Counted from the first letter of the stretch, positions 44,684-54,706 are shown. The stretch: DNA of 64,000 bases from Akkermansia sp. N21116 (GCF_029854705.2 NZ_CP139035.1:124001-188000), one strand, 5' to 3'. A program made the numbers and translations. The notes: generated from the sequence alone by a model not told the origin.

Positions 44684-47600
44684 ATGGGAACAACTCTGGA
44701 AAACTCGTTCGTCCACTTGCACGTCCATACGGAATTCTCCCTTCTGGACGGTCTCATTCTGACGAATGAAATGTGCAATTTCTGTTCCGAATCCGGCATG
44801 CCGGCCATTGCCATGACGGATCATGGCAACATGTTCGGCACCATTGAGTTTTACCAAAATGCCACCAAGGCGAAGATCAAACCCATCATCGGCTGTGAAA
44901 TCTATCTGGCGCCCTTCTCCCTCCAGGATAAAAAACGCTATCCCGGACGCCGCAATGCGACCCATCTGGTACTTCTTGCCGAAAATGACCTCGGCTATCA
45001 CAACCTCGCCAAAATTGTCACGCGCGGCAATCTGGAAGGCATGTATTACAAGCCTCGCGTCGATTTGGAAACCCTGGAGGAATTTCACGAAGGCATTATC
45101 TGCCTGAGCGGTTGCGTCGCCGGCCCCATCAACGAATGGCTTCTACTGGACGACTACCAGAAGGCCAGTGAAATGACGGCTCGCCTTGCCGGTATTTTCG
45201 GCAAGGACAATTTCTTCATCGAACTTCAGGATCACGGTATTGCCGAGGAAAAAAAGGTCTTCCCTCAACTCATCAAACTCGCACGGGAGCACAACCTTCC
45301 GATCGTCGCTACCAACGACGCACACTTCCTGACACGGGACGACCACGAAGCACATGATGTTCATATCTGCATCGGCATGGGTAAAATGCTCGCGGATCCC
45401 ACTCGCATGCGCTATTCTCCGGAAGTCTATCTCAAATCCCCTGAAGAAATGAGGGAACTCTTCAAGGATTATCCCGAAGCCTGCGACAACACTCTCCGTA
45501 TCGCCGAACGCTGCAACGTTACGATCAAACTGGATTCCACCGCCACGGATAAGTATCCTCAGTTCGCCACTCCGGACGGTTCCCCCCGGGAAGAATACCT
45601 CCGCAAGGTCTGCGAGGAAGGTCTTGTCATGCGCTACGGTCAGGAACGCGTAGACAACGACCCCGTCCTGAAGGAACGTCTCGACTACGAACTGGGTATT
45701 ATTAATTCTCTCCGTTTTGCTTCCTACTTCCTCATTACCGCCGACTTCATCAACTGGGCCAAGGAACACGATATCCCCGTGGGACCGGGCCGCGGTTCCG
45801 CCGCCGGTTCTATCGTAGCCTATGCGATGAAGATCACGGATATCGACCCTCTCCGCTTCGGTTTGATCTTTGAACGCTTCCTGAATCCGGAACGAGTCAG
45901 TCCTCCCGACGTCGATATCGACTTCTGCCAGGCACGGCGCCAGGAAGTCATCGAATACGTTCGCCGAAAGTACGGAGAACGTTCCGTCTCCAATATCATC
46001 ACCTATGGCACCATGGGCGCCAAGTCGGTCATCCGCGACGTAGCTCGCGTCATGGATATCCCGTACGGCGAGGCAGACCGCATTTCCAAAATCATCGAAC
46101 CCGGTCCGGGAGTCACCCTCAAGAAGGAATACGAAAGCAAGGAAGAGCTGCGGGCCCTGATCGAAAGTAACGAAACCTACATGGAACTCTGGAAATATGC
46201 CACCCGGCTGGAAGGCAAGGTGCGCAATGTCGGCGTCCATGCAGCCGGTGTCGTCATCGGCGACTGTCCCCTTGACGAACACGTCCCGCTGACGCGGGAT
46301 AATGAAGGAGGCGTCGTCACTCAATACGACATGGGAGCCGTTACCGAGGTTGGTCTGCTGAAGATGGACTTCCTCGGCCTCAAAACTATGACGATGATCA
46401 ACGACTGCGTCAAATACATCCGCATGGTCGAAGATCCCGAATTCGACATCTACAAGGTTCCCCTCGACGACAAACCTACTCTCGACCTCCTCAACCGAGG
46501 TGATACGATGGGCGTCTTCCAGCTTGAATCGAGCGGATTCGTCGAAACTTGTAAACGCTACGGCATCCAGAAGATTGAGGATATCATCGACCTCCTGGCA
46601 TTGTACCGCCCCGGCGCCATGCAGTTCATGGACGACATGATCAACGTCAAGAAAGGCGTCAAGGAGGCGGAATATGAACACCCTCTCCTTGAAAAGGTCT
46701 GTTCGGAAACATACGGCATCATGATCTACCAGGAACAAGTTCAGAATGCCGCCAAACTCCTCGCTGGCTACACGCTCGGGGGCGCTGACCTTCTCCGCCG
46801 AGCCATGGGTAAAAAAGACCCGGCAAAAATGGCGAAAGAACGAGCACACTTCATCGAAGGCTGCGAAAAAACCAATGGGATCGAACCCGAACTGGCCGGC
46901 AAGATCTTCGACAAGATTGAAAAATTCGCCGGATACGGTTTCAACAAATCGCATTCGGCCTGTTACGGACACATCTCCTACTGGACGGCCTACCTAAAAG
47001 CCAACCACCCCGTCGAATTCATTGCAGGATTGCTGTCCAACGAAATGAATAACACGGACAAACTGGGAGTCTTCATTACGGAAGCCAACAAAATGGGCAT
47101 AGAGGTCCTTCCACCCAATATCAACCATTCCCAGATCAAGTTCGCCCCGGAACAACTGCCCTCCGGCAAATGGGCCGTACGTTACGGTCTGGCCGCCATC
47201 AAAAATGTCGGGGGCGGAGCCATGGAACAGCTAATTGAGGAGCGTAGCCAGAACGGTCCCTTTCAAAGTATGGAGGACGTCTGCAACCGATTGGACTCCA
47301 AAAGCGTCAACAAGAAAATTCTGGAATCCCTCATCCGAGCAGGCGCCCTGGACTGGACACACGAGCCGCGCCGCGCCCTTTTCGACCGGGTGGATCTAGC
47401 CTTGAGCGGAGCCTCCTCCCTGCATAAAGACCGCGCCATCGGCCAGGGTTCCCTGTTCGACATGGCTTTCGAAGCACCGCCCCCCGCAAAAAAACAAATC
47501 CTGGCAGACTGGCCCAAGACACAAAAGATGACCGATGAAAAAGAACTCCTCGGCTACTACTTTTGCGGGCATCCCCTGGATTCCATGCGCGGCGTCATCG

Positions 47601-48154
47601 ACGCCGACCGCTATACGAAAATCGGACTTCTGGACGACCTCGAAACCGAAGACTTGCAGAGGTCCCACCAAATGGCCGGTATGGTTCGGGCTCTCGTCCC
47701 CAAAATGAGCAAAGCCGGACGCAAGTTCGCAATCATGATGCTGGAAGACTTCACCGGAGTCACGGAAGTCCTCGTCTGGGGAGACACTTACGATAAAATG
47801 ATGGCTGCCGACCCGCCTGTCGAGACAGGCGGCTTCATCAAGGCCCGCGTCCGTATCAGCCTGGATGACCGCTCCGGAAGTAAACGAGTATCCGCCAACG
47901 CAGTCATACCGATCAGCGGGCGCAAGCGTTCCCTCAGCGACTCCGGCCCATTGAACGTCATTATGTCCCCCACTCGCCACGATTACGGCGATCTGGAAAA
48001 CCTCCGGGACATCCTCACGCGCTACCCCGGTTCTTCCCCCGTCATTCTGACCGTCAAAGACACCCTCGGACACCTGGCCCAACTGGAACTCGGGGAACGC
48101 TTCCGCATCCGTAAATGTCCGGAACTGGATGCCGAACTCTCTATCTACAATTAA
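44684..48154 (+). CDS. dnaE: DNA polymerase III subunit alpha
   Basis: 1156 residues, the usual length for a DnaE1 replicative polymerase. The N-terminal PHP domain has VHLHVHTEFSLLDG and MTDHGNMFG. The polymerase active site shows VGPGRGSAAGS and PPDVDIDF (two catalytic Asp), with LLKMDFLGLKT supplying the third. YGFNKSHSACY and the C-terminal OB-fold (about 990-1070, MAGMVRALVPKMSKAGRKFA) follow. It begins 13 bp after pyrD, and the cupin gene starts 14 bp after its stop. Confidence 0.98.
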   Translation: MGTTLENSFVHLHVHTEFSLLDGLILTNEMCNFCSESGMPAIAMTDHGNMFGTIEFYQNATKAKIKPIIGCEIYLAPFSLQDKKRYPGRRNATHLVLLAENDLGYHNLAKIVTRGNLEGMYYKPRVDLETLEEFHEGIICLSGCVAGPINEWLLLDDYQKASEMTARLAGIFGKDNFFIELQDHGIAEEKKVFPQLIKLAREHNLPIVATNDAHFLTRDDHEAHDVHICIGMGKMLADPTRMRYSPEVYLKSPEEMRELFKDYPEACDNTLRIAERCNVTIKLDSTATDKYPQFATPDGSPREEYLRKVCEEGLVMRYGQERVDNDPVLKERLDYELGIINSLRFASYFLITADFINWAKEHDIPVGPGRGSAAGSIVAYAMKITDIDPLRFGLIFERFLNPERVSPPDVDIDFCQARRQEVIEYVRRKYGERSVSNIITYGTMGAKSVIRDVARVMDIPYGEADRISKIIEPGPGVTLKKEYESKEELRALIESNETYMELWKYATRLEGKVRNVGVHAAGVVIGDCPLDEHVPLTRDNEGGVVTQYDMGAVTEVGLLKMDFLGLKTMTMINDCVKYIRMVEDPEFDIYKVPLDDKPTLDLLNRGDTMGVFQLESSGFVETCKRYGIQKIEDIIDLLALYRPGAMQFMDDMINVKKGVKEAEYEHPLLEKVCSETYGIMIYQEQVQNAAKLLAGYTLGGADLLRRAMGKKDPAKMAKERAHFIEGCEKTNGIEPELAGKIFDKIEKFAGYGFNKSHSACYGHISYWTAYLKANHPVEFIAGLLSNEMNNTDKLGVFITEANKMGIEVLPPNINHSQIKFAPEQLPSGKWAVRYGLAAIKNVGGGAMEQLIEERSQNGPFQSMEDVCNRLDSKSVNKKILESLIRAGALDWTHEPRRALFDRVDLALSGASSLHKDRAIGQGSLFDMAFEAPPPAKKQILADWPKTQKMTDEKELLGYYFCGHPLDSMRGVIDADRYTKIGLLDDLETEDLQRSHQMAGMVRALVPKMSKAGRKFAIMMLEDFTGVTEVLVWGDTYDKMMAADPPVETGGFIKARVRISLDDRSGSKRVSANAVIPISGRKRSLSDSGPLNVIMSPTRHDYGDLENLRDILTRYPGSSPVILTVKDTLGHLAQLELGERFRIRKCPELDAELSIYN

Positions 48155-48168
48155 CCGCTCCGCCTGCC

Positions 48169-48558
48169 ATGTCTCCGTTCGCCTGCGGCAACATGATGGA
48201 TTCCCTGCCGGACTTTCCTTTGTCAGACGAAGTGTTCACGACTCTTTGTCCAATCGGCAAGGGAAAGATAGAACGCATCGTCTCGGACGGGCAAGCATCT
48301 CCTGACGGATTCTGGTACGACCAGGACGAGGACGAGTGGATCATGGTCCTGGCGGGAGAGGCCGACCTGGAGTGGGAATCCCCTCCAATTATCCAGACAC
48401 TGCGCCCACTGGACTGGGTCCTTATCCCGGCCCATACGCGCCACCGGGTATCCCGAACTCTTCCGCAAACTATCTGGCTAGCCGTCTGGGGAGAAAAAAG
48501 CGTTCCGGATACCGACCAATTTCCCGGAGATGACAAGGAGCCTGTCATTCAGTCGTGA
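48169..48558 (+). CDS. Cupin-domain protein
   Basis: 129 residues from the ATG at 48169, 14 bp after dnaE. A single small cupin barrel: EWIMVLAGEADLEWE and LRPLDWVLIPAHTRHRVSRT, with the His-x-x-x-His pattern in the second motif; the first motif has fewer metal-type His than usual. The enzyme activity, if any, is unknown. The frame is open into dnaE, but those residues are not cupin-like. dapA follows 39 bp downstream. Confidence 0.75.
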   Translation: MSPFACGNMMDSLPDFPLSDEVFTTLCPIGKGKIERIVSDGQASPDGFWYDQDEDEWIMVLAGEADLEWESPPIIQTLRPLDWVLIPAHTRHRVSRTLPQTIWLAVWGEKSVPDTDQFPGDDKEPVIQS

Positions 48559-48597
48559 CAAGAAGGAGGGCTTTTGTTAAGGAGGAGCCGTAAACCC

Positions 48598-49479
48598 ATG
48601 AAATTCCAAGGCCTTTATACTGCACTCGTAACTCCCTTTCGCGACGGCCGGGTCGATGAACCCGCTTTCGAAGCTCTCATTGAATCCCAAGTAGCTGCAG
48701 GCGTCGCAGGCATTGTTCCCGTAGGAACAACCGGAGAATCCCCCACCCTGTCCGTAACGGAACATCTGGAAGTCATCGATTCCGCCGTCCGCTATGCTGC
48801 CGGCCGTGTCCAGGTCATTGCCGGAGCCGGAGCCAACAGCACGACAGAAGCCATCGAACTGGTTAAGGAAGCGGAAAGCGTCGGAGTCGACGGAACTTTA
48901 CAGGTCTGTCCCTATTACAACAAACCTTCCCAGGAAGGCGTCTATCGCCACTTCCGTACCATTGCCGAAGCATCCGAACTTCCCATGATGCTCTACAGTA
49001 TCCCGGGGCGTTGCGGTATTGAAATCGCCGTCGAAACTGTAGCCCGCCTGGCCCGCGACTGCAAAAACATCCTTGCTGTTAAAGAAGCAGGCGGCAGCGT
49101 CGACCGCGTCAACCAGCTCATCCAGGCAGTACCGGATGGTTTTTCCATTCTCTGCGGAGACGACGGACTTTGCCTTCCCTTTATGTCTTGCGGAGCCTTG
49201 GGACTCGTCTCCGTGACATCAAATCTCGTCCCAGCCGCCATGAACAAACTGGTCAATGCCTGCTTGGAAGGCAACTACGGAGAAGCACTCTCCCTCCAGA
49301 AAAAGTACTACCCGTTGATGAAGACCCTGATGACTCTCGATGGCAACCCTGTTACCATCAAGGCAGCCATGGCCATCAAAGGCAGCATGACGGGTGAAAT
49401 CCGCCTGCCTCTCGTTGAGCTGTCAGAGGACAAAAAGAAGATCCTCTCCGGCGTACTCTCCCAGTTCGAACTCAACTAA
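48598..49479 (+). CDS. dapA: 4-hydroxy-tetrahydrodipicolinate synthase
   Basis: 293 residues from the ATG at 48598, preceded by AAGGAGG. It condenses pyruvate and aspartate semialdehyde, the first committed step to lysine and diaminopimelate. Motifs: GTTGESPTLS, catalytic Tyr133 in LYSIPGR, Schiff-base Lys162 in ILAVKEAGGS, and CGDDGLCLPF. It is followed 7 bp later by dapB, so the first two branch enzymes are coupled. Confidence 0.97.
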   Translation: MKFQGLYTALVTPFRDGRVDEPAFEALIESQVAAGVAGIVPVGTTGESPTLSVTEHLEVIDSAVRYAAGRVQVIAGAGANSTTEAIELVKEAESVGVDGTLQVCPYYNKPSQEGVYRHFRTIAEASELPMMLYSIPGRCGIEIAVETVARLARDCKNILAVKEAGGSVDRVNQLIQAVPDGFSILCGDDGLCLPFMSCGALGLVSVTSNLVPAAMNKLVNACLEGNYGEALSLQKKYYPLMKTLMTLDGNPVTIKAAMAIKGSMTGEIRLPLVELSEDKKKILSGVLSQFELN

Positions 49480-49486
49480 TCCTCTC

Positions 49487-50227
49487 ATGTTATCCATCCT
49501 CGTTACCGGCCTTACCGGCCGAATGGGTCAGGCAGTCAAAGCCGCCGTCGAACAAAATCCGGACACCCGTGTCGGCGGAACGCATGACATCGGCCAGGAA
49601 TTGTCCGATTCTCTGCCTTCCTGCGATGCTATCATCGACTTTTCCCATCACACTTTTACCACGTGCATGCTGGAAAAAGCAGTCGCCTTCGGCAAAAACG
49701 TCGTCATCGGCACAACGGCTCACACGCCGGAAGAACGTGCCGCCATCGTGGAAGCGTCCAAGAAAATCCCGGTCGTGTTCGCCTCCAATTTTTCTGTCGG
49801 CGTCAACACTCTGTTCTGGTTGACCCGCAAGGCAGCCGGCATCCTCCAGGACGGCTTTGACATGGAAATTGTGGAAATGCATCACCACAACAAAATCGAC
49901 GCTCCCTCCGGCACCGCCCGATCCCTCGCTGAAATCCTCTGTGACGTTACGGGAATGGACTATGAAAAAGACGTTTCCCATGGCCGCTTGGGCAACATCG
50001 GAGCCCGTCCGGAGCGGGAAATTGGCATGCATTCCCTGCGCGGGGGCGATGTGGTCGGAGACCATACAGTCATCTTTGCCGGCGACGGAGAACGCCTGGA
50101 ACTGACGCATAAGGCCTCCAGCCGCATGACCTTCGCCCAGGGAGCAGTAAGGGCGGCTCTTTGGCTTCAGAACAAGCCAGCCGGTCTTTACGACATGGAA
50201 GACGTCCTGGGGCTGAAGAACATGTAA
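49487..50227 (+). CDS. dapB: 4-hydroxy-tetrahydrodipicolinate reductase
   Basis: 246 residues from the ATG at 49487. NAD(P)H-binding GLTGRMGQAV at the N-terminus, IGTTAHTPEE, ASNFSVGVN and the diagnostic EMHHHNKIDAPSGTA (about 130-144) with the catalytic His and Lys. It reduces the DapA product. It lies 7 bp after dapA and 19 bp before folK. The open frame upstream to 49394 overlaps dapA and is not used. Confidence 0.97.
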   Translation: MLSILVTGLTGRMGQAVKAAVEQNPDTRVGGTHDIGQELSDSLPSCDAIIDFSHHTFTTCMLEKAVAFGKNVVIGTTAHTPEERAAIVEASKKIPVVFASNFSVGVNTLFWLTRKAAGILQDGFDMEIVEMHHHNKIDAPSGTARSLAEILCDVTGMDYEKDVSHGRLGNIGARPEREIGMHSLRGGDVVGDHTVIFAGDGERLELTHKASSRMTFAQGAVRAALWLQNKPAGLYDMEDVLGLKNM

Positions 50228-50246
50228 TCTCTCCACCAAACTCATC

Positions 50247-50753
50247 ATGAGAAGGGCCGGCATCGCTCTCGGCTCCAACTTGGGAGCCAAGGTAACTTCG
50301 TTGAAAACCGCACGCGACTTTTTCAGCGGAATAAATGTTCAAGGCAACTTGTTCCTTCAGTCCCGCTTGTACTCAACGGCTCCTGTCGGTTGTCCGGAAG
50401 GTTCCGAAGACTACGTCAATGCCGTTCTTGAATTCACATGGCCTGGTACGGCGGAAGAACTCCTGCTCCACTGTCAAGACATTGAACAAAAGCTGGGCAG
50501 GGTACGTTCCCACGTTCGCAATGAACCCCGTACCGCCGATGTCGATATCATCTATCTGGGGGATCTGCTCATCGCATCTCCATCCCTCACCATCCCCCAC
50601 CCCAGGGTGCACTGTCGCAAATTTGTCCTTTGTCCGCTGGCGGATATCCGGCCCGACCTCATCCTGCCGGGACAGGTTCTCACCGTCGTGGATTTACTCA
50701 ACAATCTGGATACCGACGAGCCAGCCCCCATCCCCATGCAGGATACCTGGTAA
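50247..50753 (+). CDS. folK: 2-amino-4-hydroxy-6-hydroxymethyldihydropteridine diphosphokinase
   Basis: 168 residues. It transfers pyrophosphate to the pterin in folate synthesis. IALGSNLGAK at the start, LYSTAPVGCPEGSEDYVNAV, and the family block PRTADVDIIYLGD with IPHPRVHCRKFVLCPLADI are all present. It is part of the dapA-dapB-folK-panB run, which combines lysine, folate and pantothenate genes on one strand with gaps of 7 to 23 bp. Confidence 0.95.
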   Translation: MRRAGIALGSNLGAKVTSLKTARDFFSGINVQGNLFLQSRLYSTAPVGCPEGSEDYVNAVLEFTWPGTAEELLLHCQDIEQKLGRVRSHVRNEPRTADVDIIYLGDLLIASPSLTIPHPRVHCRKFVLCPLADIRPDLILPGQVLTVVDLLNNLDTDEPAPIPMQDTW

Positions 50754-50776
50754 AGAACACTATACCAATAATACTT

Positions 50777-51574
50777 ATGAACCAAGCCATGGAAAAAGCA
50801 GAAGCCATCCGCAACAGCAAAGGGGGAACCCCGTTGACGATGCTGACGGCTTACGACTACCCTACAGCCAAAATCCTTGATGCAGCCGGAGTTGACATGA
50901 TCCTCGTCGGAGATTCCGTCGGAATGACTCTCCTCGGGTTTCCCGATACAACACACGTTACTCTCGCCCACATGGCCCATCATGTCGGAGCCGTCGCAAG
51001 GGGAACCAGCCGGGCTTTCCTCATCTGCGACTTGCCCATCAACACCTACACGACAGTAGAACAGGCTCTGGAAAGTGCCAGGACACTCGTCAAGGCCGGG
51101 GCGGAAGCAGTCAAACTGGAAGGCGGCGTAGCTATTGAAGCCCAAATCGCCGCCATCGTGGCAGACGGCATCCCCGTCGTTGCCCATGTCGGCCTCCTCC
51201 CTCAGAAGGTGTTGGAAGAAGGCGGCTACAAAATCAAAGGCAAAACCGACGACGAAATTACTGCCTTGATGGATGACATCGATGCAGTCAACCGCGCAGG
51301 GGCCTGCTGCTGCGTCGTGGAAGGGACCCGTCCCCATGCCGCACGGATGGCCACGGAGCGTTCCGTTATCCCAACCATCGCCATCGGTTCCGGCGAAGCC
51401 ACATGCAACGGCAGTGTCGCCGTCATTACCGACCTGATAGGAGGTTTTCCATGGTTCGTCCCCGGATTTATCAAACCCAAGGGCAATGTTGCCGGCATCA
51501 TTGAACAATGCGCCCGTGAGTGGATGGCTGAAATCCGCGCTTGGAAACTTCCCCAGGACAGCCTGCCCAGCTAA
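50777..51574 (+). CDS. panB: 3-methyl-2-oxobutanoate hydroxymethyltransferase
   Basis: 265 residues from the ATG at 50777 (MNQAMEKAEAIRN). First step of pantothenate synthesis. Landmarks: LTAYDYPTAKILDAAGVD, VGDSVGMTLLGFPDTTHVT, AEAVKLEGG, VAHVGLLPQ and GSGEATCNGSVAVITDLIGG near the end. The open frame begins in folK but that part is not PanB-like. The M23 peptidase gene starts 13 bp after its stop. Confidence 0.96.
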   Translation: MNQAMEKAEAIRNSKGGTPLTMLTAYDYPTAKILDAAGVDMILVGDSVGMTLLGFPDTTHVTLAHMAHHVGAVARGTSRAFLICDLPINTYTTVEQALESARTLVKAGAEAVKLEGGVAIEAQIAAIVADGIPVVAHVGLLPQKVLEEGGYKIKGKTDDEITALMDDIDAVNRAGACCCVVEGTRPHAARMATERSVIPTIAIGSGEATCNGSVAVITDLIGGFPWFVPGFIKPKGNVAGIIEQCAREWMAEIRAWKLPQDSLPS

Positions 51575-51587
51575 CCCATCTCTCGTC

Positions 51588-52397
51588 ATGCCGGACCGTA
51601 CAACCACCCGTGTCGTTTTTGGATTCCTCCTTTTGGCAGGCATCCTCATCCTTGGATTTGCCTGGCTCATGGCCCGCCGTGACGCCACTCCGAAGTTAAC
51701 GGCTCAAAGGAACATTTACGATGCCGACATCCCGGTTCACGCCCAAGTGCCATTCGATCCGCGCATGATTCTTCTGACACCCTACGACTGTGTCAAAGCC
51801 CCCCTCGCGGATGTCTTCACGTCTCCGCTCGGCAGTGAAAGCGGAGCATTCACCTACGATGCCCAGACATGGGGAGAACCGAACAACAAGCGCGGCGGCC
51901 CTCACTGGGGCGTCGACCTCAACGGCATCGGCGGAGAAAACACCGATCTGGGAGATCCCGTTTATGCAGCAGCCCGGGGCAGGGTCATCTTCTGCGGAGA
52001 ACCTAGTGAAAACTGGGGCAACGTCATCGTCCTTCTTCACCGCATGCCGGATGGTTCCCTGATGCAAACGCTCTACGCCCACTTGGACAAAACCCTTGTC
52101 CGGGTCGGAGATACCGTCCCCCGCGGCAAAATCATCGGACGAGTCGGCAACGCCCATGGCAACTACATGGCTCATCTGCATTTTGAAACCATCCCATCCA
52201 TCGCCATCGAAGCCGGCATGCCCGCATACGGAGCCACCCTGGGAGGAAGGCTCAACCCTCATGACATCCTGAAACGTTATGCTCCTGCTTCCGAGGTTTC
52301 CATCCCGGATCCCCTGCCCTTGATGGAAGAAATCCAGAACGAGCTGGACATGGAAAACATGACCATCAGCATCACGCCTCCCGCGACTGCCAAGTAA
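51588..52397 (+). CDS. Membrane-anchored M23 (LytM-type) peptidase
   Basis: 269 residues from the ATG at 51588. One N-terminal transmembrane helix (VVFGFLLLAGILILGFAWLM), then a LytM/M23 domain: GPHWGVDLNG with HxxxD zinc ligands, DPVYAAARGRVIFCGE, TLYAHLDKTLVRVGDTV, and AHLHFE with the second HxH pair. It should cut peptidoglycan cross-links or regulate amidases. The last 40 residues are acidic. A polyprenyl synthase gene follows under a separate promoter. Confidence 0.9.
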   Translation: MPDRTTTRVVFGFLLLAGILILGFAWLMARRDATPKLTAQRNIYDADIPVHAQVPFDPRMILLTPYDCVKAPLADVFTSPLGSESGAFTYDAQTWGEPNNKRGGPHWGVDLNGIGGENTDLGDPVYAAARGRVIFCGEPSENWGNVIVLLHRMPDGSLMQTLYAHLDKTLVRVGDTVPRGKIIGRVGNAHGNYMAHLHFETIPSIAIEAGMPAYGATLGGRLNPHDILKRYAPASEVSIPDPLPLMEEIQNELDMENMTISITPPATAK

Positions 52398-52421
52398 GGA
52401 GTGAATTCTTCATCTTCATCA

Positions 52422-52449
52422 TTGCCAATCGGCGTACTACGTGCATAAT
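52422..52449 (+). promoter_or_regulatory. Promoter of the polyprenyl diphosphate synthase gene
   Basis: TTGCCA at 52422-52427 and CATAAT at 52444-52449 with a 16-bp spacer, in the 90-bp gap after the M23 peptidase gene. It predicts a leader of about 30 nt before the start at 52488. Confidence 0.6.
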
Positions 52450-52487
52450 GAATCCGCGCTATCGCGCCTGTATCGCTACAAGATTCC

Positions 52488-53498
52488 ATGCCCATTCCGT
52501 TTTTCTCAAAACTTCGCAACCACAAGCATTACTATGATCTTGTGCGGCCAGCCCTGAAACAAGTCGAGGAACTTATCGAAGCCCAGACGGAAAGTTTCGA
52601 ACCCACAGTAGCCGACTACATGGAAACAATCTGCAAGTCGCGCGGAAAGCTTCTAAGGCCGGCTCTGGCCCTCTTAATGGGGGGAGCTACCGGAGGCATC
52701 AAACCGGAACACATCCGGTTGGGCGCGATTCTGGAAATGGTCCATCTGGCATCCCTTGTCCATGACGACGTCATTGACCGGGCCGATACACGCCGAAACG
52801 AACCCACGGCAAATGCCCTATGGGGTAATAATCTCGCCGTTCTACTCGGAGACGCCCTTTTCTCCCATGCCATGGTTTTAGGAACGGATTTCGGCAGTGT
52901 GGACTTTTGTAAAAGGCTTGCGGTCATCGTCCGTGACGTCTGCCAAGGCGAAGTGGAGCAGTCCAGCCGTCTGTTCGATCTGGACATGACTCGTGAAGAC
53001 TATTTTGAAATCATCCGCAAAAAGACGGCATCTCTGTTCTCCGCGGCCACGGGTGGGGCATCCTGGATCTCCGGGGTCAACGAAGAACTTGAAAGCACCA
53101 TGTACCGCCTCGGCGTACTGATCGGCTCCGCCTATCAAATTTACGACGATTGCCTGGATATGGTCGGCGACGAAGACGATGCCGGCAAAACCCTGCATAC
53201 GGACGCAGAAAAAGGTAAATTGACTCTGCCTATCTTCAACCTTCTGGACAGCGATGATGAAGCCATTGGAGAAATGGTGCACGATGCCCTTGAACGTCGT
53301 CAAGCTCCCGACTACGAACATATTTCCCGGACGGAAGCCTACCGCGAAGCTATCGGCAAAGCCGTTCAGGACGCCCTCCGCATGACGGAGGAAGCCCGTG
53401 AAATCCTCTGGCTTCTGCCCCAGACTCCCTACCGGGAAGCCTTGGCAGAAATGACCTTCTACATGGACGAACTCCTGGAAGACTGTTGCGGACACTGA
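52488..53498 (+). CDS. Long-chain polyprenyl diphosphate synthase
   Basis: 336 residues, all-helical trans-prenyltransferase fold. First aspartate-rich motif DDVID at 93-97 with the RxxxR (RADTRR) after it, GKLLRPAL before it, and second motif DDCLD at 220-224. It extends farnesyl or geranylgeranyl diphosphate for a quinone side chain; the product length cannot be read with confidence. The symbol ispB is possible but not assigned. Confidence 0.9.
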   Translation: MPIPFFSKLRNHKHYYDLVRPALKQVEELIEAQTESFEPTVADYMETICKSRGKLLRPALALLMGGATGGIKPEHIRLGAILEMVHLASLVHDDVIDRADTRRNEPTANALWGNNLAVLLGDALFSHAMVLGTDFGSVDFCKRLAVIVRDVCQGEVEQSSRLFDLDMTREDYFEIIRKKTASLFSAATGGASWISGVNEELESTMYRLGVLIGSAYQIYDDCLDMVGDEDDAGKTLHTDAEKGKLTLPIFNLLDSDDEAIGEMVHDALERRQAPDYEHISRTEAYREAIGKAVQDALRMTEEAREILWLLPQTPYREALAEMTFYMDELLEDCCGH

Positions 53499-53551
53499 CA
53501 CACTGCCCGAAGCAGACGGAGGAGCCAGGCCAATCTCCCAACCTCCCCTCC

Positions 53552-54631
53552 ATGGATCAAAGAACCTTGTTTATCCCCGGACCAACGTGGGTTGACCCTG
53601 CGGCTCGCCTCGCCATGTCGGCAGACATGATCGGTCACCGTTCGCCGGCCTTCTCCGAGCTTGTAGCGATTTCCCAGCCGATTTTGAAGGAAATGGCAGG
53701 TACGATCCGGCCCATGTATCTAGCCACCTGCTCCTCCTGGGGCATGATGGAAGCCTGTCTTCGCAATTTGGTACGCCCAGGGAAACGGGTACTTAACTGC
53801 TGCAACGGGGCTTTTTCCGATCGATGGCACGATGTCTCCCTGCGCTGCGGCCTCCAGGCGGACGCCCTACGTACCGATTGGGGGACCCCTATTGATCCTG
53901 CTTCTGTCACTCAGGCACTGGCCTCCCATACCTACGATCTGGTCACTCTCGTTCATGCAGAGACATCCACGGGTGTTCTGAATCCCCTCAAAAAGATAGC
54001 GGAAATAGTCAATCGTTATCCAGGAACCCTGCTGGCAGTCGACACCGTTTCATCCTATTCGGCCACACCTCTTATGATGGATGTCTGGGGCATAGATGTC
54101 ATGCTGGCCGGTACCCAGAAAGCCTTAGCCCTCCCCCCAGGCCTGACCGTGTGCGCCGTTTCGGAACGGGCGCTCTCCCGGGCGGGAGAAGTTCCGGGGC
54201 GCGGTTTTTATATGGATTTCCTGGAATATGAAAAAAATGCGTGCAGAGACATGACCATTTCCACACCTGCTATCCCTCTGATTATGGGACTTGCCCACCG
54301 GGCTCGCGAAATCAACGCAGAGGGAGTGAAAACACGCTTTGAACGCCACCACCGATGCCGCCGTTTCGTCTCCGCCTGGGCAGAGAAGCACGGTTTTACA
54401 CCCGTTCCACCGCGAGGATTCCGGGCAGATACCCTTAATTGCCTCATCCCCCCAGAAGAAATGGATACGGTCGTCTTCGCCCAACGCCTCAAGCAAAATT
54501 ACGGCTGGGTCATTGACGCCGGATATGGCAAATGGAAAAGCCGCCGTATCCGCATTTCCAACATGGGAGTCCTGTCTACGAAAGATATCATCCCCCTCCT
54601 GAATGACATGGAGGAATGTCTCATCCTCTGA
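53552..54631 (+). CDS. Class V aminotransferase (alanine/serine-glyoxylate type)
   Basis: 359 residues from the ATG at 53552. FIPGPTWVDPAARLAM and MIGHRSPAFSEL at the start, VHAETSTGVLNP, VDTVSSYSATPLMMDVWGIDV, and the PLP-binding Lys190 in GTQKALALPPGL place it with alanine/serine-glyoxylate aminotransferase-like enzymes. The exact substrates are unknown. It begins 53 bp after the polyprenyl synthase gene; the open frame runs upstream into it, but this is not used. Confidence 0.9.
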   Translation: MDQRTLFIPGPTWVDPAARLAMSADMIGHRSPAFSELVAISQPILKEMAGTIRPMYLATCSSWGMMEACLRNLVRPGKRVLNCCNGAFSDRWHDVSLRCGLQADALRTDWGTPIDPASVTQALASHTYDLVTLVHAETSTGVLNPLKKIAEIVNRYPGTLLAVDTVSSYSATPLMMDVWGIDVMLAGTQKALALPPGLTVCAVSERALSRAGEVPGRGFYMDFLEYEKNACRDMTISTPAIPLIMGLAHRAREINAEGVKTRFERHHRCRRFVSAWAEKHGFTPVPPRGFRADTLNCLIPPEEMDTVVFAQRLKQNYGWVIDAGYGKWKSRRIRISNMGVLSTKDIIPLLNDMEECLIL

Positions 54632-54677
54632 ATTTTCGGTATCCCCAACCGATATACATCCTGCCTTCTTTCTCTAT

Positions 54678-54706
54678 TTTTCACAATTCTCAACGATTTG
54701 TGAAAA
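54678..54706. promoter_or_regulatory. 9-bp inverted repeat upstream of the dehydrogenase gene
   Basis: TTTTCACAA (54678-54686) and TTGTGAAAA (54698-54706), 11 bp apart, lie in the AT-rich gap before the Gfo/Idh cluster. The symmetry suggests an operator for a dimeric regulator; no reliable -35/-10 pair was placed. Confidence 0.5.

Noticed and set aside
45143-46972. Open frame of 609 codons opposite dnaE
   Set aside because: It is an antisense shadow of a well-supported polymerase gene, with no domain, signal or ribosome site.
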